Source of the DNA: an uncultured Fibrobacterota bacterium
GTDB taxonomy: Bacteria > Fibrobacterota > Chitinivibrionia > Chitinivibrionales > CAIOZP01
Reading direction: 5' to 3'
Assembly (NCBI GenBank): GCA_903862805.1
Contig: CAIOZP010000661.1
Coordinates: 1 to 7,598, forward strand
DNA length: 7,598 nt
Positions within the stretch are counted from its first letter, which is position 1. Each line of letters begins with the position of its first letter. The translations under genes were made by a program, and so were the position numbers. Below the pieces are notes generated by a model. The model did no database searches. It worked only from the letters and a program-made list of their open reading frames with translations, and was not told the DNA's origin. Of this stretch, positions 1 to 7,173 are shown piece after piece.

Positions 1-302
1 GTACCGAATGGCACAACATCGTCGCGTGGACCAAGCTCGCCGAGTTCGCCGGAAAGTATCTCAAGAAGGGCAAATGCGTCTATGTCGAGGGACGCATCCA
101 GACCAGCTCTTACGGTGAGGAAAACAACAAGAAATACAAGACGGAAATTGTTGCCGAAACAATCCGCTTCGTCGGTTCGGCGAGCGATTCAGATCGTTCC
201 GGCGGAGGCTCGTATTCGGCGCCATCAGGTGAAAGTGACTTTGGTGGTGCGCCATCATCCGGCGGATCGGCACCGGTCGTCGAAGACGATCTTCCGTTCT
301 GA
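1..302 (+). CDS. ssb: Single-stranded DNA-binding protein, 5' partial
   Basis: SSB coats single-stranded DNA during replication, recombination and repair, and recruits partner proteins through its C-terminal tip. The reading frame is open from base 3 and ends in TGA at 300-302, giving 99 visible residues; the start lies outside the window. The visible part begins with TEWHNIVAWTKLAEFAGKYL, the second half of the OB fold, including the Trp of the family's EWH motif. It continues through KKGKCVYVEGRI and KYKTEIVAETIRFVG. A Gly/Ser-rich flexible linker follows, then the acidic tip EDDLPF, matching the family's conserved D-D-x-P-F protein-interaction tail. Together the OB strands and tip make the assignment firm. 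No coding partner is visible upstream. The gene is closed by the terminator at 330-363, so it is probably not co-transcribed with the downstream lipoprotein gene. Confidence 0.95.
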   Translation, partial: TEWHNIVAWTKLAEFAGKYLKKGKCVYVEGRIQTSSYGEENNKKYKTEIVAETIRFVGSASDSDRSGGGSYSAPSGESDFGGAPSSGGSAPVVEDDLPF

Positions 303-329
303 TATTTCCATTTGGCGGTTCTCTTTTGT

Positions 330-363
330 CAAGCGGCGAGCATCTGTTCGCCGCTTGTTTTTT
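330..363 (+). terminator. Intrinsic terminator of ssb
   Basis: A perfect 10-bp stem (CAAGCGGCGA at 330-339 with TCGCCGCTTG at 348-357) encloses an 8-nt loop and is followed directly by six T residues (358-363). It lies 28 bp after the ssb stop codon. It should stop transcription from ssb before the next gene. Confidence 0.93.
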
Positions 364-364
364 G

Positions 365-467
365 AGTGTCACTCGCTGATGGTGGAAAATTAAAAAAAAT
401 TTGCTTCACATAATGTCAATTTTTTATACTACCCGTGGTCCTTAGTCATGCAGTGGAATGTGACACT
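365..467. repeat. Pair of GTGWCAC pseudo-palindromes flanking the candidate promoter
   Basis: AGTGTCACT (365-373) and TGTGACACT (459-467) are near-palindromes of the form GTG-W-CAC. Their 8-nt cores AGTGTCAC and GTGACACT are exact reverse complements. The centres are 94 bp apart, and the candidate promoter lies between them. Paired sites like this could be operators, but no regulator is visible and chance is a serious alternative. Confidence 0.2.
401..430 (+). promoter_or_regulatory. Candidate sigma70-like promoter for the lipoprotein gene
   Basis: TTGCTT (401-406) and TATACT (425-430) are separated by 18 bp in an A/T-rich stretch. That stretch includes an A run at 392-399 which could act as an UP-like element. 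The -10 box is close to consensus, but the -35 box matches only its first half. The location after the ssb terminator and about 107 bp before the lipoprotein ATG is what a promoter for that gene, and perhaps for recA by readthrough, would need. The match is by eye, and promoter consensus in this phylum is uncertain. Confidence 0.4.
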
Positions 468-537
468 TCGGTCCCGCTAATCTCGAAGACGTCTCATCTG
501 CCCTGCTCTTGTTATCACTATTATTTCTGGAGGTTCT

Positions 538-1818
538 ATGCTGCGCATCAACGCGCTCGCCGCATCGGCGATCTGTGCATTGCTTGCCGTATCCTGTGGG
601 AAAACTCCGACAGGTCAGACTGGTAAGTCTTCTCTTCTTGTCAACGCCGTGATCGACGCGGCCGGCACCGGAGCCGGACTCGCAAAGGTTCATTCGACCT
701 CGTGGAACAGGCTGGTTATTTCGATCACCGCGCCCGACATGGACGAGATCCGCGACACCGAGACAATCGCAAGCGGCATCTCGGTTCAAACCACCACTAT
801 CTCGACGCTTTCGGCCGGAACCGGTCGCATCGTCTGTGCCTACACGCTCAGCGCGAATGGCGACACGGTTCACTATCCGGCGTTCGACACGGTCGATGTC
901 GTGCCCGGTCAGACCGCAGTAGCATCGTTGAGTCTGCATCCCAGAATGGGCTCCATCATGATGGAACTCACCGGCCTCGATTCGCGCATCGACTCGATTT
1001 CGATGAGCTTTGTCGCAGGAGGGAAGACATGGACGATCAAGGTGAAAGCAGGAACGCATCCTTATGGATCGCTCGATTTCATTCCATACGGATTGTCCGG
1101 TGTTCTTACGATCACGGCGTATGATGCTACCGGCAAAGTCATCACATCGTGGACGAAGAATCCATTTGTGCTGACCGATACCAACTCGACCATCAATGCC
1201 TCGTTTGTGAACACCGGAAAGCTGACGATCACTACAAATATCTATCCCTCAGGAACGACAATGATCATGGGGCTTCTCTCCACAACCGACACGCTTGTGC
1301 CCGAGAGAAAAGGGCCAGACTCCGTGCTTGTCTTTTCGGAAATAATGTTCACCAGCGGAAGCGGAACGACATCCTGCGATTATGTCGAAATTGCAAATCC
1401 ATGTGCATATCCAATGACTTTTGACACACTGTTACTCGATGTGACAACAACCTCAACCTCGACAAAAACTCTGACCGCACTGACCATTCCGGCGCACGGA
1501 TTTGTCGTGGTTGGGAATCCAAATGATACCGCGATTTTCCGTCCGACCGTTTTGATAACCGGCTTTGATCTCGTCAGCACATCAACGGTTTTATCCTTGC
1601 GTACAAAACGCGGCGTCGTGATAGATCGGGTGCTGTACGAGAACGATCTGAACAACCTCGGCTGGCCAACGATTTCGAGTTCAGCCAAGACTGCGGTGGC
1701 GCTCGACAGCATTCCGGCTGATCCGCTCTGGAACAACTTCGGAGAGCATTGGCACAAATGTACTACGGCAATCGGCACATCGGTTTACTTCGGAACTCCG
1801 CTCTCCGCAGGGCTCTGA
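538..1818 (+). CDS. Predicted lipoprotein with C-terminal lamin-tail (LTD) domain
   Basis: The 426-residue protein starts at ATG 538, preceded by a clear Shine-Dalgarno GGAGG at 529-533. Residues 1-19 form a signal peptide with hydrophobic core [14 protein letters not shown], ending at Cys20 (LLAVSC-GK). This is a plausible lipobox, so the mature protein would be lipid-anchored. Residues of about 30-240 are Thr/Ser-rich and beta-like, and I do not recognise a family there. From about residue 264 the pattern VFSEIMF...DYVEIANP...[11 protein letters not shown], closing with YFGTPLSAG near the C terminus, matches the lamin-tail fold. That immunoglobulin-like domain is common in secreted bacterial proteins, often beside nucleases or adhesion modules, but no enzymatic domain is visible here. 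Function is unknown; a cell-surface structural or binding role is an inference. recA follows 53 bp downstream with no terminator between, so partial co-transcription is possible. Confidence 0.85.
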   Translation: MLRINALAASAICALLAVSCGKTPTGQTGKSSLLVNAVIDAAGTGAGLAKVHSTSWNRLVISITAPDMDEIRDTETIASGISVQTTTISTLSAGTGRIVCAYTLSANGDTVHYPAFDTVDVVPGQTAVASLSLHPRMGSIMMELTGLDSRIDSISMSFVAGGKTWTIKVKAGTHPYGSLDFIPYGLSGVLTITAYDATGKVITSWTKNPFVLTDTNSTINASFVNTGKLTITTNIYPSGTTMIMGLLSTTDTLVPERKGPDSVLVFSEIMFTSGSGTTSCDYVEIANPCAYPMTFDTLLLDVTTTSTSTKTLTALTIPAHGFVVVGNPNDTAIFRPTVLITGFDLVSTSTVLSLRTKRGVVIDRVLYENDLNNLGWPTISSSAKTAVALDSIPADPLWNNFGEHWHKCTTAIGTSVYFGTPLSAGL

Positions 1819-1871
1819 GGATCAAGCTATATTTGTCGGACTATGAAAAAAACAGACAGACAGGAGAAACG

Positions 1872-2945
1872 ATGGCGAAGAAAACAGTAAGTGCTGATTC
1901 TCAGGATATGGGAGCGAAGGCCAGGCAGTCCGCAATCGAGCAGGCGCTGAGCCAGATCGAAAAGCAGCACGGCAAGGGTTCCATCATGAAACTCGGCGGT
2001 GATAACGAACGCAAGTTCGATCTTCAGGTGATTCCCACCGGATGCGTTTCGCTCGACGCCGCGCTCGGAGTTGGCGGACTTCCCAAAGGTCGAATCATAG
2101 AGGTCTTCGGGCCGGAGTCTTCAGGCAAGACAACCCTTGCGCTTCATGCGATTGCGAATGCCCAGAAGGCTGGCGGCGTTGCTGTTCTCATCGACGCCGA
2201 ATATGCGTTCGATGCGGGCTATGCAAGAAAGCTCGGCGTTGACGTCGATAATCTCTTGGTCTCGCAGCCCGACACCGGCGAGCAGGCGCTTGAAATTGTT
2301 GATACGCTGGTTCGTTCCGGTGCGATTGACATCGTGGTAGTTGACTCGGTGGCGGCGCTTGTTCCGCAGGCTGAAATCGAAGGAGACATGGGCGATTCGC
2401 ACGTTGGCCTTCAGGCACGCCTTATGTCGCAGGCGCTGCGTAAGCTGACCGGAATCATTTCTAAATCCAACACCTGTCTGCTTTTCATCAATCAACTTCG
2501 TATGAAGATCGGCGTGATGTTCGGCAACCCTGAAACGACCACCGGTGGCAATGCCCTCAAGTTCTATTCGTCGGTTCGCCTTGACATAAGGAGAATAGCT
2601 GCGATCAAAGAGGGAGAAGAAAACACCGGCAATCGTACACGAGTGAAGGTGGTCAAGAACAAGGTGGCGCCACCGTTCCGCGAAGCCGAGTTCGACATCA
2701 TGTACGGCGAAGGAATCTCGTACACCGGCGACATCCTCGACCTCGCATCAGCAAACAGTATTGTTGAAAAAAGCGGTGCGTGGTTCTCCTTCGAAGGCGA
2801 AAGACTCGGCCAGGGCCGCGAGAATGCAAAAACATTCTTCAAGGAAAATCCTGAAATATTAGAGAAGATCGCCGGACTGGTGAGAGCCAAACTCGGTATT
2901 GACAAGGTGAAAATGGTTCCGGCAGCTTTGGCGGCGGCCGAATAG
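1872..2945 (+). CDS. recA: Recombinase RecA
   Basis: RecA is the ATP-dependent DNA strand-exchange protein of homologous recombination, and its filament also triggers LexA self-cleavage in the SOS response. The 357-residue product is of usual length. The start at ATG 1872 is set by AGGAG at 1862-1866 and by the family N terminus; the frame stays open upstream to 1749, but that part overlaps the lipoprotein gene. Visible motifs are Walker A GPESSGKT (80-87), the catalytic Glu region IDAEYAFD (Glu110), Walker B IVVVDS (154-159), the L1-side segment [20 protein letters not shown] (168-187), and [20 protein letters not shown] (207-226), which leads into DNA-binding loop L2. The C terminus ends [11 protein letters not shown] and lacks the long acidic tail of the E. 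coli protein. No convincing SOS box or complete promoter lies in the 53 bp upstream; TATATT at 1828-1833 could be a -10 box without a good -35. Confidence 0.99.
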   Translation: MAKKTVSADSQDMGAKARQSAIEQALSQIEKQHGKGSIMKLGGDNERKFDLQVIPTGCVSLDAALGVGGLPKGRIIEVFGPESSGKTTLALHAIANAQKAGGVAVLIDAEYAFDAGYARKLGVDVDNLLVSQPDTGEQALEIVDTLVRSGAIDIVVVDSVAALVPQAEIEGDMGDSHVGLQARLMSQALRKLTGIISKSNTCLLFINQLRMKIGVMFGNPETTTGGNALKFYSSVRLDIRRIAAIKEGEENTGNRTRVKVVKNKVAPPFREAEFDIMYGEGISYTGDILDLASANSIVEKSGAWFSFEGERLGQGRENAKTFFKENPEILEKIAGLVRAKLGIDKVKMVPAALAAAE

Positions 2946-2963
2946 TTTTGTTTTTTGAATGAT

Positions 2964-2998
2964 AGGCGGCACGGATATATTGTCTGTGCCGCCTTTTT
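2964..2998 (+). terminator. Intrinsic terminator of recA
   Basis: AGGCGGCACGGA (2964-2975) pairs with TCTGTGCCGCCT (2983-2994) in a 12-bp stem with a single G-T wobble and a 7-nt loop. A T tract runs through 2998. It begins 19 bp after the recA stop codon. Confidence 0.93.
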
Positions 2999-3172
2999 GA
3001 TAATGAATATAGTGGCTATTCATTTTGAACCGGATCAGCCACTCCGACGAATCTATCGGATAATATGCCATGTTCGAGCGCGAAAACTATTTTCGACGGT
3101 TACTTTGCATGAACTGAGCGGCGGTCGTTGAGGCTTCGCATCAGTCAATCAAAAAGGAAAAGAAAAAGATTG
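2999..3172 (+). promoter_or_regulatory. Intergenic leader region of the B12-type radical SAM gene
   Basis: This 174-bp stretch must hold the promoter of the downstream gene, because the recA terminator lies just before it. GATAAT/TAATAT at 3059-3066 is a good -10 candidate, but no matching -35 sits 16-18 bp upstream. A small hairpin, CGAAAA/TTTTCG (3081-3086 and 3090-3095, 3-nt loop), follows. A purine-rich run with AAGGAAAAG (3154-3162) precedes the start codon and may serve as a distant ribosome-binding site. I see no recognisable cobalamin riboswitch and no small gene. Confidence 0.35.
3002..3024. promoter_or_regulatory. 8-bp inverted repeat, possible operator
   Basis: AATGAATA (3002-3009) and TATTCATT (3017-3024) are perfect reverse complements around a 7-nt spacer. 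The repeat lies directly after the recA terminator and about 150 bp before the radical SAM gene. A/T-rich dyads of this size often bind dimeric regulators. It is followed by only a short T run, so a second weak terminator is possible but less likely. No function is demonstrated. Confidence 0.3.
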
Positions 3173-4456
3173 ATGAAAATCCGCCTAATTTATCCGAAGT
3201 TCCGCAAATTTCTTGAAGACCAGCCAGCATTGAGATCGACACTTGAGAAGCACGTTGTAGGCGACTACACGATGCCACCGTCGCTTGCGCTTCCAATTTT
3301 AGCCGCGCTGACTCCCGACGATATCGAAGTGAATATCACCGACGACAATTCCGGAATGCCTCTCGATTTCGATGAGAAAGTTGATCTTGTAGTGATCAGT
3401 TGTTTCACGCCACAAGCACAACGAGCGTATGAAATCGCCGACGAATTCCGTCGTCGTGGAACCAAGGTCGCACTTGGAGGAATTCATCCGACAGCGTTGC
3501 CAGAAGAGGCCAAACTTCACGCCGACAGCGTTTGCATAGGCGAAGGCGAACCGGTTTGGCCCGAACTGCTTGACGACGTGCGTAAAGGCACGATGAAGGA
3601 TTTCTACAAATACGACGGCGTTTACGATCTCGCGAAATTCCCGATTCCAAAGCGCGAAATTTTCCCTCGTGACCGTTACAAGTGGAACGCGCATATCGTG
3701 TTGACCATGCGAGGATGTCCGGTCAACTGTGCCGGTTGTCCGATCCCCGGCAAGGAAGGCCCGATGTTCCGCTTCCGTCCGGTTGAAAATGTTGTCGAAG
3801 ATATTCGCACGATGCCGTACCGCGAGTTCTATATCACCGACGACACCGTTATGCTCCCCGGCAAACGAAATCAAAAATACCTGCTGAACCTCATGGAGAA
3901 AACGCAGGGTATGGATATAAGCATTTTCCTCGCGTCAACGATGATGATGGTTCCTGATCCGGAATTCTATCGCAAGCTCAAAGCCGGTGGTGCAAGTTCG
4001 ATGTACACGATCTTCCATTTCGATCGTACATCAAAAGATCTTTTCGACATGAATTGTTCCAAGGAACATTGGCAGTACTGCATCGATCTCGTTCGCATGA
4101 TCGAAGATGCCGGTATCCATTTCTTCGGCTCGTTTGGAATCGGCTTCGATGATCAGGATCGCGGAGTCACCGACCGCATTCTTCGCTTCTGCGACGATGC
4201 AAAAATTGACCTCGCTGAGTTCTTCATAATCACGCCATTTCCGGGCACGCCGTTTGGAATTCAGTGTGAAAAGGAAGGACGCATCCTTCATCGCAATTAC
4301 TCGATGTGGAACCACGGAAATGTTGTGTTCCAGCCGAAGAACTGGACCTGCGAGGAACTGACTTCAGATTATCAGAAGTTGTGGCTTGAGTTTTACAAGG
4401 GCAAAGAACCGGAGAACACCCTCAGTTCGTTTGATGTCAACAGTCTGAGCCTGTAG
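3173..4456 (+). CDS. Radical SAM protein with B12-binding-type N-terminal domain
   Basis: The 427-residue product has the layout of the BchE / cobalamin-dependent radical SAM group. Residues of about 1-140 form a Rossmann-like B12-binding domain: MKIRLIYPKF, VVISCFTPQAQRAYEIA, the glycine-rich ALGGIHPTALPEEA (100-113) and GEGE (123-126). The radical SAM barrel carries the 4Fe-4S motif CxxxCxxC in MRGCPVNCAGCP (Cys182, Cys186, Cys189). It also has family-like ITPFPGTPFG (353-362) late in the barrel. Such enzymes cleave S-adenosylmethionine to a 5'-deoxyadenosyl radical and, with cobalamin, often methylate unactivated carbons or carry out ring chemistry. The substrate cannot be read here. The DxHxxG motif of base-off cobalamin binders is absent, which also occurs in some characterised members. 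I chose ATG 3173 because the family N terminus starts there; in-frame TTG codons at 3128 and 3170 are alternatives. The gene stands alone between two terminators. Confidence 0.9.
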   Translation: MKIRLIYPKFRKFLEDQPALRSTLEKHVVGDYTMPPSLALPILAALTPDDIEVNITDDNSGMPLDFDEKVDLVVISCFTPQAQRAYEIADEFRRRGTKVALGGIHPTALPEEAKLHADSVCIGEGEPVWPELLDDVRKGTMKDFYKYDGVYDLAKFPIPKREIFPRDRYKWNAHIVLTMRGCPVNCAGCPIPGKEGPMFRFRPVENVVEDIRTMPYREFYITDDTVMLPGKRNQKYLLNLMEKTQGMDISIFLASTMMMVPDPEFYRKLKAGGASSMYTIFHFDRTSKDLFDMNCSKEHWQYCIDLVRMIEDAGIHFFGSFGIGFDDQDRGVTDRILRFCDDAKIDLAEFFIITPFPGTPFGIQCEKEGRILHRNYSMWNHGNVVFQPKNWTCEELTSDYQKLWLEFYKGKEPENTLSSFDVNSLSL

Positions 4457-4468
4457 GGTACAATTACT

Positions 4469-4483
4469 CGCCGATGGTCGGCG
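4469..4483. repeat. Short perfect hairpin in the convergent gap
   Basis: CGCCGA (4469-4474) and TCGGCG (4478-4483) form a 6-bp G+C-rich stem with a 3-nt TGG loop, 12 bp after the radical SAM stop codon. No T tract follows on the + strand, so it is probably an RNA 3'-end structure rather than a terminator. Confidence 0.4.
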
Positions 4484-4502
4484 CTTATCATTTGATGTAA
4501 AC

Positions 4503-4542
4503 AAAAGTCCGCTTCGGGGAAATCACCGAAGCGGACTTTTTT
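4503..4542. terminator. Strong terminator between convergent genes, probably bidirectional
   Basis: AAAAGTCCGCTTCGG (4503-4517) pairs perfectly over 15 bp with CCGAAGCGGACTTTT (4526-4540) around an 8-nt loop. On the + strand a run of six T (4537-4542) ends the stem. On the - strand the flanking A run reads as TTTTGTTT. It lies between the stop of the + strand radical SAM gene (4456) and the stop of the - strand export gene (4564), so it can end both transcripts. Confidence 0.95.
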
Positions 4543-4563
4543 ATTTTGCCAATAGATCGTATA

Positions 4564-6168
4564 TCAATTGGTCATTTTGTAAACTGTAAAGCCAGCAAGA
4601 ATTATCGTGGCAACCGATCCGATAATCATGATGATGTCTTTGGTCATTTCGAATCCGTTGTGGTAGCCCTTCTCAGGAATCCAGATGGCGTCGCCAGCTT
4701 CGATTACAGTTCGGTCGTGGGCGCGAAGCATGACTTCTGATCCGCCTTTTATGATTCTCACCTGATTACGTCTTGCACTGCTTCCGAAGCCTCCGGCCTG
4801 CTCTACATAATAGCGATAGTCTTTACCTTTTTCGTAACTGACCTGGCCTGGCGCCACAACCGCACCCATGACCTTTACCGACAATGGCACTCTGGCGACG
4901 ATGATCGAATCTCCGCTTCGGAGCAGGATGTTATAAACACTATTGCCTTTGGCGAAGAGCTTATCGAAGTCGATGCTGACACGGCCATCCTCCTGCGTTT
5001 GCATGGCTTTGAGGTAACTTCTTTCGAGCGGGTTGAGGCTTGGTGCCGGAACTGTTTTCAGACGCAGGAACTCGGCGCTTCCGACAGTTGTCATTTCTCT
5101 GCGGATTATTTTGCTGCCTGGCAGATATGCGTCTTCTGTAAGGCCACCGGCCATTGCAATTACATCAACCACGCGTGTCTTGTCATTGCGGATCGGATAT
5201 GATCCAGGATATTTCACTTCGCCGCAGACAACCACTCCAAGATGTTCGCGGTACTGCGGAATGAAACAGACACGGACACGGTCGTCGGGTTGAAGAAGGA
5301 ACTTGGCCGCTTCGGTGAATGAGATTTCAAAGTCGCTGATAGAGTCTTCATTATTGACGAAACGCGTAACAATAATCTTTGTGGAATCCACTCCGCGTGC
5401 GGTTCCACCTGCGGCTGCGACAAGTGCAGCTACTGATTCCCCGGGAACGAAATCGTATTCGTCGGGACAGTTGACTGCGCCAGTTACCGAAATGGTTGAG
5501 CTGGCCGATGGAACATAGACATCCTGACCTTCGTCGATATACGGATTTTTAGAAACCTGCCCGCCGATTACGTAAGCCGAAAGATCGGCGTAGGATGTGT
5601 CGTGTGCGCCGATCAACATTACGCGGCGCTTGTCGCCTGTTTTAAGGAAACCGTGTGCTTGCGCAATCGCTTCGTCAACACGAGTCATTCCATCGACTAC
5701 AAATGTTCCTGGCTTCTCCACCTGACCAAAAACATGAACCTTGAACCGGCGGATTTCGGATAAGGAAATATCTATACTGACATTCCGAAAGGTGCTTTTG
5801 ATGCGAGCACGGATTGTGTCGCGCGCATCCTTGAGAACGAGTCCGCCGATTTGTATTGAGCCGATAAGCGGAATCATCACACGACCTTCGCCGTTGACTT
5901 TCAGGGAATATTGCTTCTCCATATTTCCCCAGATGTAAACCGAAAAAACATCACCTGCGCCAATGCGGTAAGCTGATGAATCTATCGCCTTGTCGATGAT
6001 GAAACTGCCGGCGGTCGAAGGTGTATTTTCGGTATTGCCGCCTGATGGAGAGAGATTCAATCCGTTTGAAGCGAGTTGAACGCCGTGCTGTGAAGCCAGA
6101 TCGGCCACCGAAAACTGCGCCGAGACCGAAACCGCAAGCAATGCTACGATTGACAGAATACGAATCAT
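4564..6168 (-). CDS. Polysaccharide export protein, Wza-like, with SLBB repeats
   Basis: Members of this family form or line the outer-membrane/periplasmic channel through which capsule or exopolysaccharide leaves the cell, usually with a Wzc-type inner-membrane partner. The 534-residue protein starts with a signal peptide (MIRILSIVALLAVSVSA, cleavage before Gln18) that has no lipobox Cys. A Poly_export domain follows at about 64-140, opening with AYRIGAGDVFSVYIWG. Successive SLBB-type units come next: about 143-220 (VHVFGQVEKPGTF), 225-303 (ISVTGAVNCPDEYDF), 311-425 (VVVCGEVKYPGSYPI, with a long insert) and 431-500 (VKVMGAVVAPGQV). Each has an AGG-type glycine signature where expected. A hydrophobic C-terminal helix (511-530) follows and may span the outer membrane, as the C-terminal helix of Wza does. 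Lack of a lipid anchor differs from E. coli Wza. It is coupled to the upstream radical SAM gene by a 4-bp overlap, with AGGG 8 nt before its ATG. Confidence 0.93.
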   Translation of the reverse strand: MIRILSIVALLAVSVSAQFSVADLASQHGVQLASNGLNLSPSGGNTENTPSTAGSFIIDKAIDSSAYRIGAGDVFSVYIWGNMEKQYSLKVNGEGRVMIPLIGSIQIGGLVLKDARDTIRARIKSTFRNVSIDISLSEIRRFKVHVFGQVEKPGTFVVDGMTRVDEAIAQAHGFLKTGDKRRVMLIGAHDTSYADLSAYVIGGQVSKNPYIDEGQDVYVPSASSTISVTGAVNCPDEYDFVPGESVAALVAAAGGTARGVDSTKIIVTRFVNNEDSISDFEISFTEAAKFLLQPDDRVRVCFIPQYREHLGVVVCGEVKYPGSYPIRNDKTRVVDVIAMAGGLTEDAYLPGSKIIRREMTTVGSAEFLRLKTVPAPSLNPLERSYLKAMQTQEDGRVSIDFDKLFAKGNSVYNILLRSGDSIIVARVPLSVKVMGAVVAPGQVSYEKGKDYRYYVEQAGGFGSSARRNQVRIIKGGSEVMLRAHDRTVIEAGDAIWIPEKGYHNGFEMTKDIIMIIGSVATIILAGFTVYKMTN

Positions 6169-7157
6169 TTAAGGTTCCCTTCGGAATTGTTTACCCTATG
6201 TTTGCGGCGATTCTGAAATAGCATCGGCCGCACAGCATCAATGAAAGATACCGGTGAAGAATAAGAATCTATCGAATAATACTGATACCAACCACAGTTG
6301 CGATCACACTTGTCCATGAGAAAACGAAGCGATGCCGCCTCGTGTTCCTTGAGCCAGTCCATGAAATCCACATCGCGAAGATCCGGACCCTTTACGCCTA
6401 AAATATGACAAGGATAGAAGAGTCTGCCGTCAGGGCCGATGATCACCGAAGCAGCCGAGCATTTCTGTTTGCGAAAGGCGTCGAAATATCCGCGTGGTGT
6501 GTGAATCGTGTCGGGGAATTTTCTGCGGAGATCATTCAACTTTTTTTCAAGTGCATCCATGTCGGGGAAACAGTCTTCCGCGCCATCCATTGGTGATGCG
6601 GGAATTACAACGATATTCGCTCCAGCCTGATAGCACTTTTCAATTTTCCCATCGAGCGCAGACACGGTATCTTTTGTAACAACGGTCTGAACAGAAACCT
6701 GTGTCGGAAGTTTTGCAAGCGTTGGCAGGGCATCGAAGAGTTCGAGGTTGTTGTGTCCCTCATCAATCGAGATATGCAGAAAGTCTATAAGTGGCGCATA
6801 CTTTTCAATGTTGCTTGCAAGCAGATCGCGAACACTTGTAGTAAAGAGCAGATAGAATCCGCAATCTCTGGCATATTCGAGAAGCTCGCCGATGTCATCG
6901 CGGAGAAGCGGCTCGCCACCTTCGAAACTGACCATGAGCACCGACGAACGGGAAAGATTGTCGAGGATTTTTTTAATGTCGGCGGTTGACAGATCGGGAG
7001 TCTTGTGCTGCTTCATATTGCAGAACGGACATCCGAAATGGCAGCGCGAGGTGATCTTGAACGAGGCGTAAAAAGGATAGATCGCCCGACCCGAAAGTGC
7101 GTTTGCAACAAGACCGCGAATGGTCGGCAGATATGCGGAAGGTTTCAGTATCCTCAT
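6165..7157 (-). CDS. Radical SAM protein with short SPASM/twitch-like C terminus
   Basis: The 330-residue product carries the radical SAM 4Fe-4S motif in TSRCHFGCPFCN (Cys39, Cys43, Cys46) and the SAM-binding FEGGEPLLR (GGEP at 80-83). It also has SIDEG (130-134), a beta-strand signature seen in the MoaA/SPASM group. Four more cysteines near the C terminus (Cys233, Cys250, and Cys284/Cys288 as CDRNC) suggest one auxiliary Fe-S cluster of twitch or reduced SPASM type. The enzyme would generate a 5'-deoxyadenosyl radical; the substrate is unknown, and related proteins act on peptides, proteins or small metabolites. ATG 7157 is preceded directly by an in-frame TAA, which fixes the upstream limit. 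Its only Shine-Dalgarno-like GAGG (7172-7175) overlaps the stop of the preceding gene and is rather distant (14 nt). The gene lies 16 bp after rlpA and overlaps the export gene by ATGA, indicating one operon. Confidence 0.9.
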   Translation of the reverse strand: MRILKPSAYLPTIRGLVANALSGRAIYPFYASFKITSRCHFGCPFCNMKQHKTPDLSTADIKKILDNLSRSSVLMVSFEGGEPLLRDDIGELLEYARDCGFYLLFTTSVRDLLASNIEKYAPLIDFLHISIDEGHNNLELFDALPTLAKLPTQVSVQTVVTKDTVSALDGKIEKCYQAGANIVVIPASPMDGAEDCFPDMDALEKKLNDLRRKFPDTIHTPRGYFDAFRKQKCSAASVIIGPDGRLFYPCHILGVKGPDLRDVDFMDWLKEHEAASLRFLMDKCDRNCGWYQYYSIDSYSSPVSFIDAVRPMLFQNRRKHRVNNSEGNLK

Positions 7158-7173
7158 TTACAAAACGCGAACC

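Noticed and set aside
442..1059. 205-codon open frame on the minus strand opposite the lipoprotein gene.
   Set aside because: Arg/Cys/His-rich composition typical of an antisense shadow; no domain and no start signal, and the + strand gene has a signal peptide and a lamin-tail domain.
1751..1764. Degenerate match (GGCAC-N4-GTACT) to the Fibrobacter-type LexA box TGCNC-N4-GTGCA as I recall it, about 108 bp before recA.
   Set aside because: It matches only six of nine fixed positions and lies inside the lipoprotein coding region, so chance explains it.
1749..1871. Longer N-terminal extension of RecA in the same frame.
   Set aside because: It overlaps the end of the lipoprotein gene, is unlike any RecA N terminus, and the ATG at 1872 has a clear ribosome-binding site.
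1843..1890. 15-codon reading frame starting ATGAAAAAAACAGACAG just before and overlapping the recA start; possible leader peptide.
   Set aside because: It has no ribosome-binding site of its own, its end lies within recA in another frame, and there is no attenuator-like hairpin.
3081..3095. Small hairpin CGAAAA/TTTTCG before the radical SAM gene as a terminator or riboswitch element.
   Set aside because: A 6-bp A/T-rich stem without a T tract or any recognisable riboswitch core is too weak to call.
3299..3874. 191-codon open frame on the minus strand opposite the B12-type radical SAM gene.
   Set aside because: The opposite strand encodes a clear radical SAM protein over the same bases; no motif is seen in this frame.
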